Assembly: GCA_024704765.1 (NCBI GenBank)
Contig: JAKMXF010000099.1
Location: forward strand, 382,432-446,431
Reading direction: 5' to 3'
Length of the DNA: 64,000 nucleotides
From: Oopsacas minuta
Lineage: Eukaryota > Porifera > Hexactinellida > Lyssacinosida > Leucopsacidae
Positions 11,630 through 24,220 of the stretch are shown here, one piece after another. Every line of letters begins with the position of its first letter. The first letter of the stretch is position 1. The translations under genes and the position numbers were made by a program. The notes under the pieces are model-generated. The model saw nothing but the letters and a program-made list of their open reading frames with translations, had not been told where the DNA came from and made no database searches.

Positions 11630-12870
11630 AACCGCTTTCTTTTCTTTAATTCACTTAATCTGTGGCTACTGATATAAGCATAATTTTCCAGGACCTAATT
11701 TTTTAATCCTATTTGTTCAATCCACTACACTTGTTGGATTATCCGCGGTCAATTTTAACAAGTGTTATTCTCACCCGTTTAGCTGTTTTGTATCACTCCC
11801 ACACCGGCATACCTTACTTGTAAGTGTGCTTGCAACAATTTGCCAAATTCGATAAATGTTATCTCAATATTTTACTTCCCTATTGCAATCTTCTTTAAGA
11901 TCTACACAGAAACGTGAGTAATTGATTTTGCTATTCTTATGTACTTTACATAAATTTATATAATTGCATATTCTCACTATTTTGCACGGTTCTCCGCTGA
12001 TTACTAGTGAAAATTAAGTCATTATTACAATTCTGATAATGATAATAGGAAAAGTTGTCATTATTACGATTATCTCCGATTTCAATATTCTCACGGTGCA
12101 ATTACTTTTGGCTCGACTAAGCTCTTGCTATGCATACATACGAAAATATTTTCCACTTACTTATTTAGAAACAATTTATTATAAGTAACAAGGATGGGAG
12201 AAATGCTGTTAAATGTTAACAGCATGAAAATTGACGTTGAAGTAAATGACAATAAGTATTCTATTTAGCCAGAACATAGCTGATTCTCTAATTAAATTCG
12301 GATATTTATTGGCTTAAATGAGTTGGGTACGTTGCAAAAGTGCGAACTTCTAGGGTTGTCACTAGTTCGAATTAGTAGTACATAAATATAAGTAGATATT
12401 TATAATTTTTGTAATAGATAATAAAAATATAAGAAAAAGAAACGCAATAGTATAATAGGGATTAAATCGTGAGCCAGTCATAACAAAGGAGTTGTAACCT
12501 GTCATACAATAGTTCCAATCTAATTTTGAGAGTGTTGTTATTAGTCCCAAAATAGAGTAGAACAGATTACAACTCCAGAAAATCGCATTAATGCATGCAT
12601 ATCGCCAGATGTGAGCCAACTTAAAAGGGTATATGCTATATACATCATGAAATCATTCCTAGTTGTTTAATATCTTTTAACGACCGAAGGTAGCAGGCTG
12701 AAAACATTTTGGAGTGATAGGTTCCTAGGTTATCTCATTTTTTGTATGTCTCCAAGTCCTTCCCTTTGATGGTAGCCCTTTCACAAAAGGGCCGTAGCCA
12801 GAAAGTATTGTCGGGAGGGGGCTGACTACATGTTTGGGGGTGTTTTGAGATGTCACTATTTTAATCTAAT
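11630..12870. other. Gene-free A+T-rich stretch
   Basis: I see no supported exon or mobile-element protein. Positions 12786-12860 hold a GGGCCGTAGCCAG repeat fragment shared with 1931-2030. Confidence 0.45.
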
Positions 12871-12871
12871 C

Positions 12872-13728
12872 AGGGCACTCAAAAAGTTCCAAACTTTGTT
12901 TAATATCTACACTACAACAAATTACTAATCAATTTCCTACATAAAATGTTCGAAATACTCCCCCTCTACATCTATGCATAGTTGTAGGCCTTTCAACCCA
13001 CTTCGAAAATGTTTTTTATACTCGTCTCTGTATACTGAATTAAGGTAGTGGAAAATTCCATTCTCTAGCTCTTGTAGGGTATGAAATAGCCGTCCTCGCA
13101 AGTGTCTTTTAGCTCAGGAAATAGCCAGAAATCACAATGTGATAGATCTGGGGAATACAGAGGACGTTCCATCGTTTCAAACAGGATATCTTCAATGACT
13201 TCCCTACGTATTTGAAAGATGAGATCTAGCATTATCGTAGAGAAGTTTGATTCCTCGAGTTCCTGTACGTGTATGTCGTGTTTATATACTTTCTCGACTT
13301 CTCTCAGACATTCATCTGCGTAAATTCTCCATTGAGTCGTTTTCCATAGACACAGGTATTTGAGCCACTGGCCCATATACATCAAAAGATATGCTGTGGA
13401 GCAGTGGTTCTCAACCTGGGTTCCGAAGCCCCAAAAATGGTTTCATTATGTTTATCGGCGGGGGGTACGCGGAAGAAAAAGGGTTGAGAACCAATGCTGT
13501 AAAGAACCTTTTCGTCTCGGAAGTCCGGACTTTTGGGAGCCACGATTTGATGAAATGTCCAGGTTAGGGCAACCTCTTCAACTCTCAAATCGGTGTCAAT
13601 ATCCGAAAGTTCCCGAATTTCGGAGGTTATTTCAGGTGTGGTAGCTGAAAATGGTCTTCCGGTCGGGACGGGCATCTCTAATGCTGCCTCTACCAGCGTT
13701 TAATTTACATGCCCATTCCTTTACAGTG
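12872..13728 (-). pseudogene. Mariner remnant C, truncated
   Basis: On the minus strand this matches the mariner at 24601-25900 from its 3' terminal repeat (CACTCAAAAAGTTCC at the left edge) inward to the N-terminal coding region. The match stops at 13728, inside CACTGTAAAGGAATGGGC. Visible coding pieces include PLYSPDLSHCDFWLFPELK, with the third catalytic Asp. A 95 bp hAT MITE splits the remnant at 13402. At 13729 the sequence jumps to CAGGGGGTCGTAGCCAC, a MITE-like terminus, so a second insertion or rearrangement removed the 5' end. Confidence 0.82.
13402..13496. mobile_element. 95 bp hAT-type MITE inserted in mariner C
   Basis: The terminal inverted repeats are CAGTGGTTCTCAACC and GGTTGAGAACCAATG (one mismatch). 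Flanking 8 bp sequences are CTGTGGAG and CTGTAAAG. The related mariner at 24601-25900 has the uninterrupted site CTCTACAG (25365-25372, the complement of CTGTAGAG), so the duplicated target and the empty site are both visible. The CAGTGGTTCTCAACC terminus is a well-known hAT type. Confidence 0.9.
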
Positions 13729-14980
13729 CAGGGGGTCGTAGCCACTGGTCAGGTTGGTCAGGTTATGGTCGGGTTTCATCTAACTGTGATTAGCGGTATT
13801 TAACCATTCCCGAGGAAAGAAATGTAGTAAGCTCTTGGTTAACAAGCTTATTCTTGTAATTCTTTGCAACATACCTACGTATGATTATATTCCGACCTAC
13901 TATCTGATATCGATTTACCTTCTTGCGTTCTGCCTATACTTTTAACCCACCTCAGGAAAATATTTACAATATCATTGACTTAGCATTATTGCCCTGGCTA
14001 GAGTGACACTTTTATATAATATATCAGGGCTGTAGCCATCAGTCCGGTTAGTCAGGTTTCAACCTGACCAAATATGCTAGCAAATTATCCAATAATTCAC
14101 CAACTAGTCCTGTTATACAAGCTAGCCCTACCACTTCAACCGGACCACTACGGACCTGCAGTGGGATAGCGCTAGAGCTTCCCATGATAAACGGTGACAA
14201 GATTTTCATGTTTCTGGAGTAGTTTGTCCCCGAGTACGGTACGAATCTTTATTTAAGCTCGTTTTCGGTTTTGCTTAATTTGTGTATTGAAGCGATGAAA
14301 TGTTGACTCGAGAAAATAGTTAAAATTGAAGTAGGATATATCAAAATATACAATAGCTAGAGTAAATTGCTCAATAGCATTATGTAAGTAATCGATGGGA
14401 CTATTAGGATACATATGCATTTCATATAGTCGAGTAAAGCTTGGATGCTATATACTAAGGATGGGAACTTTCTGAATGCCCCATGTGTTTTGTATAGCTG
14501 CTAGGAGCCGGATCGTAGTGTTTTTGTTAATAAACTATCTAATTTGCTTTATTTTTATGAATATTAGGTAACGAATGAAGTAGACAGTAAAAATCAATCA
14601 AAACATATACTTCCTGTAGAGAATATATAATTGAACATCTCACATTTTCCTGGAATCCAGATGAACCCTAATGCATTTGAAACAATATAACAATTCGTTG
14701 CAATTTTTTGGTGAGACCATTATTTTCCATATTTTAACCAGTTCACAGCTAATAAAACTATAGTCCGGCATAAAATACCCAAAAGGGTATTGTAGGTGAG
14801 TTTCGCCTATAGAATGTTTTTGCTTAATCCCTTTTCCATGATTATATTTGAGTAAGAATCAGCTGGATCACACATGTTATCACCTCCACATTCTTTTTCG
14901 GCCACTTTGGACACAATTTGTTAAAGTTTAATGCTTGCAAGTCATTCATAGCAACTTGTATGTATTTGTGGGTGTTTTGC
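13729..14980. other. Gene-free stretch with MITE fragments
   Basis: GGGGGTCGTAGCCACTGGTCAGG (13730) and CAGGGCTGTAGCCATCAGTC (14030) are related repeat termini followed by TCAGGTT-rich sequence. No coding feature is supported. Confidence 0.45.
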
Positions 14981-14984
14981 CATG

Positions 14985-15835
14985 GTAAAGCAGGATTGTG
15001 CTACATTCAAACCTCAACAATCGTCCTAAACATCCCGATTAACCCTTATTCGACGCCGCTAGGCTAGCTGAGTCTATATTACCACATATCAGCACTCTAG
15101 ATAGTTTGCTCTCATGAGTTTGTTGTCCCGACACCTGGGCCTTCAAATTTTCTATATATTCTTCACATATTTGCTACAACTAAACGATTAGATTGAGTGA
15201 TTTTGAGAGCAATTATATGTATAGATAATTCATCCACAAATATGAAGCAAACCATGATATATTATGGTGATGATAAATTTGTGAATTTGGATAGTCTTGT
15301 GACTGCACATCATGGAAAATTACAAAATTAATTTCGTTCTGACCGGATTTTATCCAATATCTATCCAATTGGAACTCTATGCATTGTGACAGAGACCCAT
15401 AGGCAACAGTTTTCCATAATACACAAAGTTCCAACTGAATAGATATTGGATAAAGTCACGTCAAAAGGAAATATATTTCTGTAATTTTCCATGATCTGCA
15501 GTTAATAGTCTCTGCAAATTAACAAACATATAATCACCATAACATAACAACTTGGAAATCCCGGCGGTTTGCTTAATATTTGTAGATTGTATATTTATAC
15601 ATATGATTTCTCCAAAAATATGTGATTGTAGGAAATATGTGAAATTTAGCAAAAAATTTGGAGGGCACAGGACCGGTCAAACAAACTTAAATTAAAGATA
15701 TCTAGAGGGATGGTATGTGAGAAGGTACACTCAACTAACCTAGCGGCGTCAAATATGGGGTTATTTGATAAGTTTAAGACGATGATTAATAATGGAATAC
15801 TACCAGATTCCTGCGTTGTAGAGAATAATAACGTA
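14985..15835. mobile_element. Foldback element, about 850 bp palindrome
   Basis: Two arms of about 400 bp face each other around 15405. The left arm has GACGCCGCTAGGCTAG (15050) where the right arm has the complement of GACGCCGCTAGGTTAG (ending 15755). Further in, AAGCAAACC, ATGTT-ATGGTGAT-like, CATGGAAAATTACA and TATCCAATATCTAT are shared in inverted order. The short open frames inside are by-products of the palindrome. The family is unassigned. Confidence 0.75.
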
Positions 15836-15935
15836 CATTCCCCAAATATATTCTAATGACCACTTAAACTACGAGAAATATTTCCCTGATTACAAATATC
15901 GATATAAAATCGATCCGATTTGAACTGAAAAGGTA

Positions 15936-17245
15936 CGAGAGTCAGTCCAAAGGTTTTGTCGTACAAAGGTTCTATTTTGTCTTCAATTAAATAAATGCAA
16001 CACTATATACTTGGATATACGTATATATAATGACTCTACTAATAATTTGAGCTATATTCAACACTTATTCTCTAAGTAGCGGTATTTTATCCATAAACCT
16101 ATATACAGATGTTATTATTTCTGAATGGAACTGGAAAGAAGGGATTTTAGAGCCATGATGTTTTATGAGTTTATGCGTAAGATATCAGTGGAGTAGAATC
16201 ATGAAAACTTGGTGGAAGTTTTCCAAGATCAAGTTCCATCTAAGCGTACAGTGGAGCGTTGGTATCTATATTTCAGGTGGGAGAGAACGTCACTACAAGA
16301 TGAAGCTAGGTCTGGGCGACCTACAACCGCTGTCACTCCAGAGACTATTACTGCTGCCGAGATATTAATCAGAGAGGATAGCCGCATCAGCTATGAGCAG
16401 TTTGTTGAGACCCTAAAGATCGGGAAATCCGCCATCAATACTATTCTACATGATTATCTTGGTGTCAGAAGGCTTGCGGTCCGATGGATTCCTCATAATC
16501 CTCTGAAATGCAATTAGAGACAAGTGTAGAATGGTGCAAGTTCATGCTCAAGAAATTTAAAGGAGGAGAGTCTAAACTAGTTTACGACATACTAAGATGT
16601 GATGAGAGATGGATATATCAGTACGATCCGGAAACAAAGCGACAATCTTCAATCTAGGCGTTTCTTGGCTAGATCCCCCTGTTAAAGTTCGCCGGGCTCG
16701 CAGCGTTGGGAAGAAGAGGGTGGCTACTTTTTCTATAAGACTGGCCCAGTAGCAATAATTCCTCTCAAGGATCGTCGTACCGTCAATGCTGATTGGTACA
16801 TTAACAATTGCCTACCCAAGGCTTTCGAAGCTGGAGTTCTCGTCGCCCTAAGACCGGTATCAGAGGACTTCTCCTTCACCACGATAATGCATCTGCACAC
16901 ACAACAGCCAAACATTGGACTTCCTGGCCGAAAATTCGGTCCAGTTGGTATTGCATCCACCTTACAGTCCAGACTTTGCTCCATGCGACTTTTTCTTGTT
17001 CCCAACAATCAAGGAAAAGATCCGTGGAATAAGGTTTTAGAGTCATGAAGAGGCTCGTCTGGCATTTGAAGAGGCCCTTTGGAGCCTGTCAGAGGAAAAA
17101 ATGGCATAATTGTTTCGACAGTTGGTTTCATCGTATGCAACTTTGCATAGATTGTTGTGGTCGTTATTTTGAGAAACTGTGGAAGTTTGATTAAATTTGT
17201 TATCATATTTTTTTATGTATGACAAAACCTTTGGACTGACCCTCG
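15936..17245 (+). mobile_element. Mariner element D, defective
   Basis: TA duplications (15934-15935 and 17246-17247) flank near-perfect inverted repeats that start CGAGAGTCAGTCCAAAGG and end CCTTTGGACTGACCCTCG. The length is 1310 bp. The terminal sequence differs from elements A, B, C and E, so it is a separate mariner lineage. Confidence 0.9.
16165..17200 (+). pseudogene. Mariner transposase of element D, multiply frameshifted
   Basis: Recognisable in order are a helix-turn-helix region with SKRTVERWYLYFRW and ARSGRPTT, a VRWIPHNP segment corresponding to the mariner WVPHEL motif, GIRGLLLHHDNASAHT with the second catalytic Asp, and a decayed C-terminus in which the third-Asp region is read in another frame. 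The first catalytic region (CDERW, about 16600) is near an internal stop. At least three lesions separate the segments. Confidence 0.82.
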
Positions 17246-17249
17246 TATA

Positions 17250-18855
17250 AGCATTTTAATATCTATCAAATGAGTCCAAAGTCGAACTTATATATTGTTG
17301 AAAACCCTCAAGGGTGACAAGATATTACCCTGAAACATATACTCTAAACATTCAATATCGGTATATAATAGATATCTCTTATAGGACTACGCTTGAAGAT
17401 AACAAAGAATGCTCTTATAACAAAAATAATCATGTTCCCGGCTACCTTATACATTAATACACGTGAACTCATCCAGAGGATGTATATTAATTCTAGTATG
17501 TCCAAAACCTATGGTCTTATATTCAGCAACATTGTATAGGAGTTATGACAACCATTTTCCTGTAGAATGTTCTTATCTCCGCTGTTAGATTGTTATGTCC
17601 TGCAAATAATCAATGGAGTAGAGTGCAAAAGATTCGGTTAATCGAGTTCGTTCGCATAACCGGTGTTCTTATATGCAGAATGTTCTTGACGTCTATACAC
17701 AAAACAGTTAGGAATTATCTTGCGACTAATGCATCTCTAACCCTTAATATAGAATAAATTATTAGGCCTCATAAGTAGGCTTTGCCTTTATCAATCAAAA
17801 AATTAAATTTCTAAAGTTGCCCTACACAGACTATGCTACCTATAAATCTTGCTCTGGATTGCCATAATTATTAACATTCTTACAACCTTCGAATTCTTAA
17901 CGAAACAATACCGTAGAGAATCCAGCGTTTCCCACAGTTTCCCACAGTATATTGATAAAAGCTCATTTTGGTTTTGATAGGGCCTCTGTCACTTATACAG
18001 GTACTAACCCTATGCATAGAGTCTTCAGTTAAAGTAGCTAGATATTCTAAGCGCAGTAATTGACGCGCGCTTAAGGCGGTTTGGGAGAACATAGAGTGAA
18101 TCGAAGAGGTCAATTCGACCTGGGAAATCTTGATGACAAAGCTTGTGATAGATAATGGTGATTATTCAATGTATCTATTAGATCCGAAGATTCCCCAAGA
18201 GAATATATTATAAATTACCATGGTAGTCTAGAATATATAGATATGAATGAGGATATCTAGGTGGAATAAGGGGGCCCGTAGTAAAAATGTCTTATACAGG
18301 ACTCAAAGTCGGCGTAATTAACTTTTGTTTATCGATGTTCGGATGGTTATTAGACTCAATGTCAGAGAAAATCGTTACAACATAATAGAGACGCTCAACA
18401 ACTATGCCAGCAGTCAAAGTTTGTATTTAGGGCCCTCATGAGCACTTGAAAGTTAAAATACCTTCTCATTCATATCTATGTATTCTAGATATCCAAGATA
18501 CTACTCACCATAAAGATGAAATAATTTTTGATGGTTCAGTATCATATGAAATACATTGTAATAATCTATAAAATAGAATTTTAAGTGAAAAATCACTAGC
18601 GTGCTTTGCTTGCTAGGGAGTTTGTACAAAACTACATTTGAATTACAATTAGATTGGGACAAGATTGCAGTCCTTTTTTGGAATATTATGTTGTGGAAGG
18701 TTTAATTTGACTAGTTAAGTAAAGAAAATTCTATAGGGAAGGGATCAGGGTCAAAGTTCGATCTTGAACGAGGTTTCTTTCGTACAAGTTAAAGACAATT
18801 CCGTTGGGGAGGAGGTCAGGGCATAATTTTACAAATGTTTATGTTGAAGAAGGTT
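17250..18855. other. Gene-free stretch
   Basis: No exon is supported. Around 18660-18840 there are about two diverged direct repeats of roughly 75 bp, each with a TTAAGTAAAGA-AATTC or TTAAAGACAATTCC core followed by GGGGA-GG-TCAGGG. Confidence 0.4.
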
Positions 18856-18858
18856 TTA

Positions 18859-19790
18859 CCATAGCCTACTAAATATAAGCCCTAATAGTAAAAGTATAGG
18901 AATACAATATTAGCTGAAAGCATACATATACATGGATTCTTAAGAGTAGAAAATGTGCATTTTGCCTGAATTGCATAGTTGTAGAACATCAAATTTATAC
19001 CAATAAATCCTAAAAATTCTAGGAATGCATGAAAATATGTGTCTAGTAAGAATTTATTCAGCGAAATGTGTCATTCTTCGATCCCCCGTAGAACGATAAA
19101 TATTGCAGTTAATGAATAAATCAAATAATTATAGATTTTTTTCTACAAAATGTCAAAAATTGTAAATCTAAATTGTCACGAAGTAGATTTATAGTAGAGA
19201 CAATGTATGACAATTTTTATCAATATTCAATTATAACTGAAGGATCGTTAAAGTTATGGTAAAACAACCAATTTATACTATATATCCGACTTCCCATACC
19301 TTTGTAATTCATTTAGATATGAAATAATTGGAGAGTATTGAATCTTGAAAATGACCATATATGGATATCGTCAAATTGGTGCGCGATATCATCAAAATGT
19401 ATTACAAGACTATGGGAAGTTCGGTTAATAGTATATATTGACTATTCTGATATTACCTTCATTTTAATGATTCTAGAGTTATAGTTGGATATTCATAAAA
19501 ATTGCATCCATAGTCTCTACCGTAGCTCAGCAAAGTGTCAACTTTTGACTGACAAATTTTTGACACTATATATATAAGTCATTTATTCACTTTGAGTTGA
19601 TAAATACAATATTTATAGTTCTACAAGGGATCAAATAATGACATATTTTGCTCAATAAATGCTTACCTGACACATATTTTGAAAATGAATTCTTTTGCAA
19701 TGTTTAAACCATGTCTATACATGCTTTCAGCAAATACTGCACTCCTGGCTCCAAAATCTCGACTTTTCAACTGTAGACCCTCCATACAAA
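18859..19790. mobile_element. Foldback element, family 1 copy A
   Basis: This roughly 930 bp palindrome is centred near 19330. Its left arm starts ATAGCCTACTAAATATAAG and includes TTAGCTGAAAGCAT; the right arm carries the complement (ATGCTTTCAGCAAATACT). It matches copy B at 47469-48546 through both arms and the centre (for example ACTTCCCATACC and TGACATATTTTGCT). No protein is encoded. Confidence 0.75.
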
Positions 19791-19794
19791 GATT

Positions 19795-20620
19795 CATGGA
19801 CTCACCGCTGTTGATTTATAAAGTATAACACTTAGCTTCCAAGATTCGGTCAGTGTAGGTCTGGGCATAGCATTTTATATACTAATGCAATGGCACTCTA
19901 TTGAAATTGTAGATCATGAATTGTCATTTCCATCGACTTTCAAAGTTCATGGTATCAGCTATAGGTGTGATTCTACTGTGGTCCTAGTTAATTTTCATTC
20001 ATCAGTTTAAATGATTTACCATACCCGACCTGATTTATTGAATAATAGAATATCAAAAGTCAACATAATAGATTTTAATAAATCACACCATATAGTTAAC
20101 AGTACAATACGCATATGAAGTATACAACAAATAACACAATACATTCTCTTAGTTGTAGTAGCAGTAATTTATTATACTATCATAAACGTCCAGCTGGATA
20201 TAACAAATCGAATAACAATACAGTAGCTTCAGTCTTCTACACAAATCTCTAACAGTAATTTGATCTATAAAGCAGGACAGAAAAATAATTTGCGTTTTCT
20301 AAGCTTAGTATTATCCCTATTTAAAACCATGAAATTGTAATTGCGGATTCTCTTCCACAAGATTATATTTGATCATATAACATACAATTTCTTCAATATG
20401 TCCCAATTCCAAACGCCACAGAAGTAACAATCATTCCAAACATCAGTCTAGTTCTCTGAATCATCGTCATAGAAATGAGTACCAACAAACTACGGACTGT
20501 GCAGAATAGAATTTCTTGCTGGAGGAATCACAGTTATCTATCATCCAAAAGGCTTTATAGCAGATAGTAACAGACTTTACTACACAAAAAGAAAGAAAGA
20601 TGTTTATGAGAACCTCTATC
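19795..20620. other. Gene-free A+T-rich stretch
   Basis: No supported coding, RNA or repeat feature is seen. Confidence 0.45.
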
Positions 20621-20622
20621 TA

Positions 20623-21340
20623 CTAAATCAACCACAGTAATTGAGAACCAACTTCATTATTAACTTCTAGGAGTCTATCTGTTGTTAAAAGATCGTGACA
20701 AGATTGACAGGTATTTGACTTTTTTATGTAAGAAAAGACTGCATATCCTGCTATATAGATGAGGCATTCAATCTGAGAAACTTCTAATTCAATGAGCGAG
20801 ATATCATTCAATATAGTCATATAAGGTTCTATATCGAGTTGCTTTTCATCACTTATAAACTCACAATCGTCTGCGAATTGCCTAAGGTATTCTTTTAGTG
20901 AAACGTTATCTGCCAAACCATATTTTATATCAAAAACTTTTAAAAGGTTGGAAAGTTGGAGTCTTCGTTCGCTTTCTAAAACTTGGTTAAAAGATATTTG
21001 ATAGTGAGACCCTGACATTTGCCTGTATAATCCAAAATGGTGTTCTAAAGGATCATTTTGTATTCTCGCAGCAAGAAGATATTGGCACCCACGATTTTCA
21101 GTCAGTTATATGACTGCTAATGGTAATGCCTCACATGTATGTCTAAAGCTGGTAAAGGTTTGTAGTGTTAATTTTCCTGGCAAAATAGGTAGATTAACTC
21201 GACTATCCAACCAAGAGACAACGTTGTTCAAAAATCGCAATCGAAAATCGTCTTGATATATTGGGACTGAAAATTCATCATTGAAACATATATTTTCCTC
21301 AACCCAGTTTACATTGAATATTTCCATACCCAGTTAATAA
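20623..21340 (-). pseudogene. P-element/THAP9-like transposase, C-terminal remnant
   Basis: On the minus strand a first block (21327-21106) with LPILPGKLTLQTFTSFRHTC is separated by one in-frame stop (near 21105) from a second. The second block continues through RIQNDPLEHHFGLYRQMSG and SERRLQLSNLLKVF to ECLIYIAGYAVFSYIKK and CQSCHDLLTTDR. DPLE-x-x-FG-x-x-R is the region of the third catalytic acid in P-type transposases, and IAGYxxxxxxKK followed by CxxC is a usual C-terminal signature of that group. The N-terminal THAP and first two acid regions were not found. It belongs to a different lineage from the P-like element at 42016-47009. Confidence 0.68.
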
Positions 21341-22055
21341 GATCAAGAAAATGTACTGTTTGATTGATGTGATTGATGTCATTTTTGATTTTCCACCCTA
21401 ATAGACCGGCAGATGTTGTCTTATGAAAAATTTCAATGCGAAACTGACATTTTTTGCCGTTCTAAGCTTGAGGGCCAACAGATCTTAACTCAAATCTACC
21501 AGAACACGAAAGCGGTCAAGTAGCGTAAAATATCCGTTGAGAGAAATAATTCGTATTCAGCTAACGTGTGCGTGTAAACAAGTATAATTTGATAGATAAT
21601 TAAGTTAAATGGTGGGTGGAGCAAGCAGTATATCAAATGGTCTGTTACAATTAATTAAAATGCCGTAATTGGAAATTATCCATACAGATCCAAACAGTAG
21701 ATCCGTTATCTCAGGGGATCCTAATTCGTTTTCTGTCGCAGTGTGGTTATGAAAAGAATTTTGATTTTGTTATGAACTTTGAAATATGTGGCAAAGAACA
21801 TGGTATGTATCACACAAATGCGGGTTTCTACAGCAGTCTCATGTAATGATCGGAGGAAAATGAACTATGATAAGCTGAACAGTCCTTGGCCTTGGACCAA
21901 TTATTAATATATCATGCCAACCTAGTTATAATATTGTCTCTTAGTAAAATAATTAACCTCAAAATAATGATGCTTTATTGATGCTAAAAGCATGCTCAAA
22001 GTAGTTTTTAATGCCTCCAGTATTTTCATGATAACAATGTCAACACTCGCTACAA

Positions 22056-22286
22056 ATGATTATGAATGATGAATATTATGCATTTTCAGGGAATATAATT
22101 TCCACCCAAGGCATGCTAAACAATTGGACGTTTGAGATGATTCTTTTATATTTCATTGCAATATTTACGATATCCCTGATAATTATACCAATACTATGGC
22201 TATACAATGTCAAAGAAATTGAGTCAACTCAGCTAATGTGGAAATGCAACCACTTGAACGAAGAAAATATACACATAAATTTTTGA
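22056..22286 (+). CDS. Possible small exon with one membrane segment (uncertain)
   Basis: The frame encodes a hydrophobic stretch of about 23 residues (MILLYFIAIFTISLIIIPIL) followed by a polar tail ending at TGA (22286). TGCATTTTCAG at 22081-22091 would serve as a splice acceptor. I do not recognise the protein. A chance open frame in A+T-rich DNA is equally plausible. Confidence 0.18.
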   Translation: MIMNDEYYAFSGNIISTQGMLNNWTFEMILLYFIAIFTISLIIIPILWLYNVKEIESTQLMWKCNHLNEENIHINF

Positions 22287-22289
22287 GAT

Positions 22290-23220
22290 GTCAGGTGCAC
22301 AACTAGATGTCATTACGAGTAAACATGCCAAATTTGATGTCTTAATCTCTAAAGGTGTGAACAGCAGACCGAAAACCTATTTATATAGATGTATATGTAA
22401 ATATATACCCTGCCCGAAATGTATTCAGCCACTGCTAAAATTTCCATACAAATAGTCCTAATCTCTTCTATTCTTGAGGGGCCTATACTGTAAAACTAAG
22501 ATTTTTGAGTGTTTCCCATGCCAAATTAGCATTCTACGTATTTGCAGACCTCAGTGTAATGACTTCCTATTTAGAAGCAAATGATAAAGCTGATTATTTT
22601 CAACTCATCACATATTGTACCACTTTTTCCCTTTACATCCATTATTCATATGGTGATAGGTTTCAGTGAGTAACACAGGGTTGAACATTTTTATATTTGT
22701 GGGGAGTATTTCTTAGAAATTTTGGTAACTGATTTATCAGAATACCTGGATTGCGAAATTTACCAGATATCTTCTATATAATAATTTTATTGTATTGCAA
22801 TCAAGAATAGACCTACTATTGCCTAATTTTTAATTTTATATATTGCTGAATACTTCTGTCTGGGCAGAGTATATAACTAATATACTAAGTCAACCATTTA
22901 GAACTGAGCCACTATACTATATAATAGTATTAGTCTGCACAGTAAAAATGCAACACCACCTCCCGGGCCAATTTGCAAAGAAATTCTGGAAGAGAATCAT
23001 GTAATTGATATAATTATATTTGTCTATACATAATTTATATTTAAGGTTAATTCATCGGATATAGTAGTATATTCATAGAATATCGATGTCTCCTTTACAC
23101 ATTCTAGGCAGTGTTTGTGTTTACAATACGTATGTATTAATACCTCAAATAATCATCCCCTATTTCCATTATTTGTAGATTTGCTGATTGAAATTTTACC
23201 TAGTTTGTTTCCATCATTTT
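22290..23220. other. Gene-free stretch before ligase exon 1
   Basis: No feature is supported. A promoter or 5' untranslated exon for the downstream C2 gene may lie here or further upstream, but no core-promoter element can be called with confidence. Confidence 0.4.
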
Positions 23221-23222
23221 AG

Positions 23223-23519
23223 ATGGTTTCATTAGATGTTAATCAATCTTTTCACGAAAATCAAATGTTTCGACAGCTTGTTGTTTGTATATCATCTGCA
23301 GAACTTAAAGACCTAGGGTTTTTAGCAAAATCGGGTCCTTTTGTTGAAATACGATCTGACAATGTTTTTAGTACGCAAAAGACTGATTTTGCGAAGAAAT
23401 CTCTCAAACCAATTTGGGACGATTCATTCTCGATTCTGGTGAAACTCGATAGTGAACTAGATTTTCGAATTTGCAATCTTCATTTTGTTAAACCCATCAA
23501 TGTAATTGGTACAGCGAAG
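23223..23519 (+). CDS. NEDD4-family HECT ubiquitin ligase, exon with start codon and first part of C2 domain
   Basis: This exon encodes 99 residues. After about 18 residues begins a C2 domain like that of ITCH/WWP/Su(dx): QLVVCISSAELK (first strand), KSGPFVEIRSDN, TDFAKKSLKPIWDDSFSILV (the conserved P-x-W segment), LDFRICNLHF and VIGTAK. In this family C2 recruits the E3 ligase to membranes, WW domains bind PPxY substrates and HECT transfers ubiquitin. The ATG sits directly after a TTTTAG acceptor, so a 5' untranslated exon upstream is likely. The exon ends at AAG/GTTAGA in phase 0; reading past that point gives only non-conserved sequence. Joined to 38851-39015, the C2 fold is continuous. 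Confidence 0.85.
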
Positions 23520-23995
23520 GTTAGAATTTTTAGTTTTGATTCACATGTCCATTTGTTACTTTTTTGTATACCTAGGTCTGAGCACTGTTATCCTGTGCTG
23601 CGACCCAATACCAAGAATCGAAATTAACAACGTTCGACTGTTTTTGTTATATTCACAAATTATCATTTATATCCATGGAGTATAGAATCTATAAGTGTTA
23701 ATAATTATGAATTGACAATGTCTGATGTAATATCAGGGGTATATCTTCCCTGACCCTCCACTTTTCGGCGCTTATGCTTGTGACATCATCCATTTGATGC
23801 TATTCAGAGTGCTACAATAAGCAGAATAATATGGTAGCTATTTAAATTGGAAAATAATTCACAAAACTTGAAAAGTCTATTGGTGTTCTATATACATTCA
23901 TACAAAGCCTGATTGCTAGATACGTTACTGACCAAGGTGAGTATACCCACTCTGACTGCTTGCTCACTCAGGGGGTATACAACCTCACGACCAGT

Positions 23996-24220
23996 GGGGG
24001 CCGGATGTATTTAAAACATATTTCAAATGCAGTCCATATCCAAATGGAAATCGGGATTACTAGGATATCCAAACCGAATCCATTAAAATCTATCAAATTT
24101 ATAAATTTCATGGACCAGATGAAATTCCTTTAGACATTATAGAATCCAACTACATCCGAAATCCATGGATTTTATGGATTTCAAACCCATGACGTCCATA
24201 GATCATTATGCATCCGGCCC
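23996..24220. mobile_element. MITE with GGGCCGGATG ends
   Basis: Terminal inverted repeats GGGGGCCGGATGTAT and ATGCATCCGGCCC bound about 225 bp of non-coding sequence rich in ATCC and GGAT words. The target duplication is unclear. Confidence 0.6.

Noticed and set aside
16733-17008. Minus-strand 91-codon frame
   Set aside because: It is the antisense shadow of the mariner D transposase relic.
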